From: Methylomonas sp. AM2-LC
Lineage (GTDB): Bacteria > Pseudomonadota > Gammaproteobacteria > Methylococcales > Methylomonadaceae
Assembly: GCF_039904985.1 (NCBI RefSeq)
Contig: NZ_CP157005.1
Location: forward strand, 3,677,501-3,741,500
Direction of reading: 5' to 3'
Length of the DNA stretch: 64,000 nt
Made by a program: the position numbers and the translations under genes. Below the pieces are notes generated by a model. It searched no databases. It worked only from the letters and a program-made list of their open reading frames with translations, and was not told the origin of the DNA. This document shows, piece after piece, positions 59,686-64,000 of the stretch. How positions within the stretch are numbered: position 1 is the first letter of the stretch; every line of letters starts with the position of its first letter.

Positions 59686-60267
59686 TTAAATGAAGCGTTT
59701 TTTTCTTGAAACACCTAATAAACCCATCAAAGCAGAGCCGAACATCCAAACCGTAGTAGGCAACGGCACTGCTGCACTGGCTTGCAAATTAATATCGTAG
59801 CTATAAAAATTGGCACTTTGTTGTCCACCATTGGTAAAGCCCGCAGATAAAAGTGTGCCGGCTGCAAAGTTACCTGATTCTGTAACAGAAATTTCATAGG
59901 TACCTGCGACTAAATTGCTAAAAATTTGCGCATCTTTACCATTATTGGTTTCAAAAAAATTAGCAGTAGCCCGGTCATCATTGCTTGTCAGTAAAGTCGC
60001 ATCCGTTCCATCTGAGTTGACCTTCCACAAAGTCAAAAATGGATTAAAAGGTGAGGCTGAGGATGTGTATAACTCCACTGTTTCAGGGCTGGAAATAGTA
60101 AAGGTATAATTATCAATCTGATTAGCTGTATCAATCTCGCCGGTATACGACGTATAGCCATTCATTGCCAGCGAACCTAAATCAACGGCAATCGCAGCTT
60201 GGGCCGAACTGGACAACATGGCATACAAGCCTGCTGCTAAAAATAAAATAGGGTGGTGTTTTTTCAT
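59686..60267 (-). CDS. VPLPA-CTERM exported protein 2
   Basis: 193 residues from the ATG at 60267 (GGATGAA upstream). A signal peptide ends SSAQA. The mature part resembles a pre-peptidase (PPC-type) beta-sandwich (DNYTFTISSPETVELYTSS, AGTYEISVTESGNF), a domain that often accompanies secreted proteins. The C-terminus VPLPTTVWMFGSALMGLLG then SRKKRFI is a classic VPLPA-CTERM exosortase signal. It stands alone with its own terminator. Confidence 0.85.
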   Translation of the reverse strand: MKKHHPILFLAAGLYAMLSSSAQAAIAVDLGSLAMNGYTSYTGEIDTANQIDNYTFTISSPETVELYTSSASPFNPFLTLWKVNSDGTDATLLTSNDDRATANFFETNNGKDAQIFSNLVAGTYEISVTESGNFAAGTLLSAGFTNGGQQSANFYSYDINLQASAAVPLPTTVWMFGSALMGLLGVSRKKRFI

Positions 60268-60400
60268 TGGGGATTCATCCATATAAATTGGTCATTAGAC
60301 TTTAAAAACTTTCTTCATATGTGAGTCGGCTAAGAACTTATCAGTACTGAACCGACTCAACACATTACAAGTATGAGTAGCTATTAAGCCATTACTTCAA

Positions 60401-61252
60401 TTAATAGAAGTACGTTGGATCAGCAGTACCCCAACCTGGGAATTGCAGTTTTTTGATGTCTTGTGAACCTGGATAAACTAAAATATCAAATAATGGATCG
60501 GTACCACCTGCACCAGCACAGTTTGATGGATAAGGTTTCAGCGTGGTATCACGATTGATAGTTAAAGTTGCAGAAGCAGCCGCAATGGTATTATCTGCAC
60601 CTTGATCAGTGGACGCACCAAACAAACCACCAGAATACAAATCACTGGTTGGATCGTTATCAAACCACAGATTTACACCCGGCACCGAAGGTGCTGCTTG
60701 ACCAGCTGGCCAGCTATTTTTATTACAGATTTCTGCAATGGCGAAATTAACTTTTATGGATTTCACGCAAGACGCTTGATTAATAGCAATTGCAGAAACG
60801 CGGAAGGGTGTCAGACCATACAAATACTGACCTAAAGTACCTTTAGTGGAAACCCATCCAATAACGTTACCACCAGAATTTGGCGCATCATTTTGTTCGA
60901 CTTGTTGAGTATAAACATCGTGACTTTGGATTAGTTGAAACAAGTTTTTCAAACTGGTTTTATTGGTATAGTCGCCCAGATTGATGGGGGTTTTTGTATC
61001 CAGACTGCTTCTAACAATCGGATTTTGCGTAGGAATCACCACGCTTTGTGCAACAACAGGAGATACGGTTGGATTAGATGCTCCGATTACTGTACAGCCA
61101 TGAGTGGTAATGGTATTACTATAACCATTTGCTTCACTCATAATGGTATTGGAAATACCTGTGTGAGCCAATGCGGCCTGACCAGCACCCAACAGCAAGG
61201 CCATACCCAGACTCAATTGGGTAAATTTAAGGTTTTTGGAACTTAATTTCAT
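60401..61252 (-). CDS. Exported protein with predicted N-terminal histidine, unknown
   Basis: 283 residues from the ATG at 61252, with GGAG seven bases upstream; a longer reading to 61312 adds 20 residues. The signal peptide ends QAALA|HTGIS, so the mature N-terminus would be His. A second early His lies in ITTHGCTV. Four cysteines (GCTVIG, ASCVKS, EICNKN, SNCAGA) could form two disulfides. No PEP signal. No family recognised. The mature N-terminal His and second His are reminiscent of copper-binding histidine braces but this is only a pattern match. Confidence 0.65.
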   Translation of the reverse strand: MKLSSKNLKFTQLSLGMALLLGAGQAALAHTGISNTIMSEANGYSNTITTHGCTVIGASNPTVSPVVAQSVVIPTQNPIVRSSLDTKTPINLGDYTNKTSLKNLFQLIQSHDVYTQQVEQNDAPNSGGNVIGWVSTKGTLGQYLYGLTPFRVSAIAINQASCVKSIKVNFAIAEICNKNSWPAGQAAPSVPGVNLWFDNDPTSDLYSGGLFGASTDQGADNTIAAASATLTINRDTTLKPYPSNCAGAGGTDPLFDILVYPGSQDIKKLQFPGWGTADPTYFY

Positions 61253-61813
61253 TAATGAACTCCATATATAGATTTTTATTGTTTTCAATTTAATGACCTT
61301 GGCGCCTTCCAATTAAGCTCAAAGCCCCCCGCTTCTATCAAAGTCATTAAATGCAAAGCATGCTCCATGCCACCTTTACACCAAAAAAACTTAAGTTATT
61401 GATATTTAATTTTATTTAACTTTAAAATCTAGATTTTTTCTTTAAAAAACACGAAAATTAAAATTTTGTAATTTTTTCTTAGAAAAAAATAGGTGATATC
61501 ACCTATTTTTTCTTATTTTTTTAGGTTAAATAACATAGTTTAATTAATTCTTGTTCAATTTAGCGTAGCAAACAGACTCGTCACAATAGCCATTCAGCCA
61601 CTGATACCCCCAGTATCAAGGCATTAAATTCACCACGTAAAAATAGAAAATTTCTTATAGAGAGCAAAAGTCTTAGTTGTAAAACGCAGAATTACAGCAG
61701 AACAATACAGCTACTGTTTGACGTGGAGTTACCTAAGGAAACACGGCATTTTTATAAGCAAAATGCGGAAGGTTAAATGCTTTAATTTTTGGATTAAGCA
61801 AATGCGAGGCTAT
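61253..61813. other. 560-base gap upstream of the N-terminal-His protein
   Basis: No gene seen. It holds the promoter of the gene below it, a long A/T-rich stretch, and the palindrome at 61484-61511 that should end the mxaL transcript. Confidence 0.5.
61484..61511. terminator. 28-bp perfect palindrome, two-way terminator
   Basis: AAAAAATAGGTGAT and ATCACCTATTTTTT are exact inverted copies with no spacer. Either strand gives a stem followed by T. It lies about 300 bases after the mxaL-like stop. A regulator-binding site is the other reading (centre GGTGATATCACC). Confidence 0.6.
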
Positions 61814-62779
61814 TTAGAAATGAAACACGATTAACAAGATCAGCACTGCCGCCGCATAATAGCCACGAATATCTGCCTCAACGGGTGTCGGTAATGCAAA
61901 CTCTGGTATTTGCAAGGCATGCCATAATTCGTCGCTATCCTGTAAGCGGTGATACTGCAACCCCGTTTCGGCGGCAAGTTGAAGCAAATAACTTTCATGC
62001 AATGCACTAAGATGCTCAATTCCCTTGGCAGCAGCCCGACCGAAAGGTGCATTTCTAGCATCGTAGCCTTCAATTTTCTCCGGATTGAGATCAGGTTCGC
62101 CAAATGAAGAGCGCTGGGGAACATCATCTGCACCATAAACGCCGCTAGGCTGACCTTTATGATTGAATTTAGGTATGGTGACTGGTTGTAAGCCACCTGC
62201 CCCCACAATGATACCCTTCACTTTACCTTTAACTTCGGCAAAATCGGTACGATAGCGTAAATTGACTGGTGGCGCTTCCTGACCATCGCTAATAAATACC
62301 AGCGTCGTTTCCTTATTGGACAGTTGCTGTAAGGTATTCAGCAAGCCACTGGCAATACGGCTATCTGCCGCCCATGCCATGCGCCAATCCAAAGCAGCAA
62401 TACTTTTGTTAAGTTCATTAAAACCAGTACAAACTTCCACTGGCTCAAACAGAATAGCTGAACGTCGTTCGGTAAAGATACCCAAGCCTACCTGTGATTG
62501 ACAAGGCAAACGTACCAACAAGTTACTAAGACTACGTTTGACAAATTCTAAGCGACTGATACGCTTATCATCCATTTGATAATCCTCCGCATTCATGCTG
62601 CGGGTGATATCAACAATAAACATCACCTTATATATCGGACTCTTTTGTGAGTGACTGGGATATAGCGTCATAACCAATAAAACCAACATTGACAACACAA
62701 CACAGCCAATGCGAAAATCTTTAAGGATTGCTTTCAAGGTAAGGTACTCTGCTTGGTTGAATTTATAGCATACCGACAT
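61814..62779 (-). CDS. mxaL: MxaL-like von Willebrand A protein (methanol dehydrogenase accessory)
   Basis: About 321 residues. The start is placed at the ATG at 62779, 13 bases after the beta-propeller stop; a longer reading to 62896 would overlap that gene by about 100 bases and has no signal. One N-terminal membrane segment (GCVVLSMLVLLVMTLY) precedes a periplasmic vWA domain with the metal-site motif DITRSM (DxTxS type), and a C-terminal hydrophobic segment (GYYAAAVLILLIVF). The later parts GEPDLNPEKI and EHLSALHESYLLQLAAETG resemble MxaL. MxaL, with MxaA, C and K, helps put calcium (or lanthanide) into methanol dehydrogenase. Family call is from memory; other vWA proteins (BatA) are possible. 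Confidence 0.7.
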   Translation of the reverse strand: MSVCYKFNQAEYLTLKAILKDFRIGCVVLSMLVLLVMTLYPSHSQKSPIYKVMFIVDITRSMNAEDYQMDDKRISRLEFVKRSLSNLLVRLPCQSQVGLGIFTERRSAILFEPVEVCTGFNELNKSIAALDWRMAWAADSRIASGLLNTLQQLSNKETTLVFISDGQEAPPVNLRYRTDFAEVKGKVKGIIVGAGGLQPVTIPKFNHKGQPSGVYGADDVPQRSSFGEPDLNPEKIEGYDARNAPFGRAAAKGIEHLSALHESYLLQLAAETGLQYHRLQDSDELWHALQIPEFALPTPVEADIRGYYAAAVLILLIVFHF

Positions 62780-62792
62780 TAAGATGCATATC

Positions 62793-63761
62793 TTAGGGTT
62801 TAACAGCAATACCCCAAGGGTACTGACCGACTGCAATGGATTTAACATCCTGTTGATTTTCCAGATTAATAATGGAAATATCACCACTGAGTCCATTTGC
62901 GGTATAAAGCCTCTTCTGGTCGTTTGAAAATTCCAGATTCCACACCCGTTGTCCTACCGGTATGTATGCCCGTGTTTGCAGAGTGTCGGCATCGATTACC
63001 GCCACACGATTTGCACGCCCCAGGGCAACATATGCGAAGCGCTGTTTGCTATCGATGCGTATACCCACCGGCTTGACTGTTTCAGATGTTATCCCAGGAA
63101 TTTCAAAGCGTATCGTTTTGACTTTTCGTCTGGTTGCAACATCAAACACGGTCAGATCGGCCGCCCTCTCAGATGTCACCCATAATTGCTGACCGTCAGG
63201 GGTAAATAATGATGAACGAGGACGCATTTCTACCTTAGAACTATCAACAATATCGAGCTTATTTGCATCTATCCACTGCGCAACATTGTCGGACTCGCTG
63301 GTAGTGATGATCCAGTGTCCATCTGGACTGACTGAAACACCTTCGGGTTCCTTTGCTATGGGTATGCGTTTAATAATCTTATTTTGCGGGATATCAATCA
63401 CGGTAAGCTGGTTATCGTCATCATTCGTGACATATAGTCGATCACCATTCGGCGACATGGCGAAGGTTTTCGGATCTTTATCGACTGGGAATGCACCAAC
63501 GATTGTCATCGATGCTATATCAATGCGCTTAATGGTATGTTCTTCACTAACAGCAACATAAAGTTGCGTCTTATCCTTGCTGAGTACTATGCCACGCGGC
63601 CGTAAGCCAACCTCGACAACTTGACTCAGTTTGCCAGTAACACCATCCACTACTGCTATGGAATTGTCTTTTTCCAATGTAACATAAACAGTATCGGCAA
63701 TTGCAGTACCCTGTAGTACAAGAAAAATAGGAACGACTGTATTTTTAATCCAGTTAATCAT
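62793..63761 (-). CDS. YVTN-type beta-propeller, PQQ-dependent catabolism associated
   Basis: 322 residues with a signal peptide ending TAIA. At least six repeats of about 42 residues carry the YVTN pattern (DTVYVTLEKDNSIAVVD, DRLYVTNDDDNQLTVID, AYVALGRANRVAVID, LYTANGLSGDISIIN). It looks like the beta-propeller often found with PQQ alcohol dehydrogenase genes. Probably periplasmic and binds a partner or helps redox assembly. It lies between mxaK-like and mxaL-like genes on the same strand, with gaps of 82 and 13 bases. Confidence 0.8.
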   Translation of the reverse strand: MINWIKNTVVPIFLVLQGTAIADTVYVTLEKDNSIAVVDGVTGKLSQVVEVGLRPRGIVLSKDKTQLYVAVSEEHTIKRIDIASMTIVGAFPVDKDPKTFAMSPNGDRLYVTNDDDNQLTVIDIPQNKIIKRIPIAKEPEGVSVSPDGHWIITTSESDNVAQWIDANKLDIVDSSKVEMRPRSSLFTPDGQQLWVTSERAADLTVFDVATRRKVKTIRFEIPGITSETVKPVGIRIDSKQRFAYVALGRANRVAVIDADTLQTRAYIPVGQRVWNLEFSNDQKRLYTANGLSGDISIINLENQQDVKSIAVGQYPWGIAVKP

Positions 63762-63843
63762 TGATATAAGTATCCTAAAATTGCAAAGCGTTATTTGGTT
63801 AATAATCTAAACGCAAGACAGACTAAACTGAAAAGCGCATCTG

Positions 63844-64000
63844 TCAGGGCAAGCCTCTGGGAAATCCAGGTAGCGTCGTCCATAACTGCGAGGGTTGTGC
63901 TTGCTTATCATCGGGCTGACCATTGCTAATTCGATCAAACTCAGGTAGCAAACGCATCGCCAATTCCAGATTGAATTTAGCATCCCAAAAATGGCTATTC
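63844..64000 (-). CDS. MxaK-like protein, C-terminal end (partial at window edge)
   Basis: The last 52 residues of a protein that begins outside the window. The reading frame contains FWDAKFNLELAMRLLPEFD, then a Gln-rich linker and the end WTTLPGFPRGLP before TGA at 63844-63846. The pattern (xA-KFNLELAxRLxPE followed by a PG-PxGLP end) is how MxaK proteins close. It is upstream of the beta-propeller and mxaL-like genes on the same strand. I assign the family with moderate confidence only since the rest is missing. Confidence 0.6.
   Translation of the reverse strand, partial: NSHFWDAKFNLELAMRLLPEFDRISNGQPDDKQAQPSQLWTTLPGFPRGLP

Noticed and set aside
61814..62896. Longer vWA reading from 62896
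   Set aside because: It overlaps the beta-propeller gene by about 100 bases and adds residues that do not match the family; the ATG at 62779 is better.
1..64000. CRISPR array or tRNA genes
   Set aside because: The only periodic DNA lies in coding super-repeats with domain-sized units; no short direct repeats with spacers and no cloverleaf sequences were seen.

Overview
The window (about 42-44% GC by eye) looks like part of a chromosome of a gammaproteobacterial methylotroph or methanotroph, Methylococcales-like. This is an inference. It rests on a right-hand operon whose reading frames resemble MxaK and MxaL (methanol dehydrogenase accessory proteins) with a PQQ-associated YVTN beta-propeller between them, a PQQ-dependent sugar dehydrogenase, many exported proteins with PEP-CTERM or VPLPA-CTERM tails, a multihaem cytochrome and a large set of surface proteins. 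No rRNA, tRNA or CRISPR array was seen.

Layout. 1-1.85 kb: an IS21-type istA with a single-base frameshift; its end abuts a truncated histone-deacetylase-like gene. 1.9-12.4 kb: housekeeping and metabolic genes: a MalY/PatB C-S lyase, ethanolamine ammonia-lyase eutBC with a divergent sigma-54 activator that has an unusual hairpin-rich leader, an orphan LuxR-type regulator with a degenerate receiver, a PQQ sugar dehydrogenase overlapping nudF, htpX and small exported proteins. 12.7-29.1 kb: one gene of 15.65 kb encoding a secreted protein of about 5,216 residues, behind a DsbA-like gene. I count 40 SbsA/Big_5-like domains, arranged as a nine-domain super-repeat with a period of about 2.92 kb, including a recent tandem duplication. 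29.2-40.3 kb: a duplicated cassette, each copy with a PEP-CTERM-like protein followed by a roughly 1,100-residue Ig/invasin-like surface protein. The two large proteins are nearly identical over about 785 residues, then switch to unrelated Cys-rich C-terminal modules, each followed by a different exported protein gene.

41-52 kb: a membrane pentahaem cytochrome paired with a VCBS/ASPIC-UnbV/HEAT protein, a TPM / Tim44-like / SPFH-SHOCT membrane group, and an MFS-spermidine-synthase fusion. 52.4-61.3 kb: an exported-protein cluster: a sialidase-fold protein, a DUF3570 barrel fused to a Met/His-rich barrel, a DUF4266 lipoprotein, two VPLPA-CTERM proteins, a HEAT protein, and three secreted proteins whose predicted mature N-terminus is histidine. 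Together these suggest an uncharacterised periplasmic or outer-membrane metal (copper?) system. 61.8-64 kb: mxaL-like, beta-propeller and the end of an mxaK-like gene.

Three parts stand out as possibly undescribed: the conserved-head/variable-tail surface-protein cassettes, the periodic giant adhesin-like gene, and the N-terminal-histidine / Met-rich barrel cluster.
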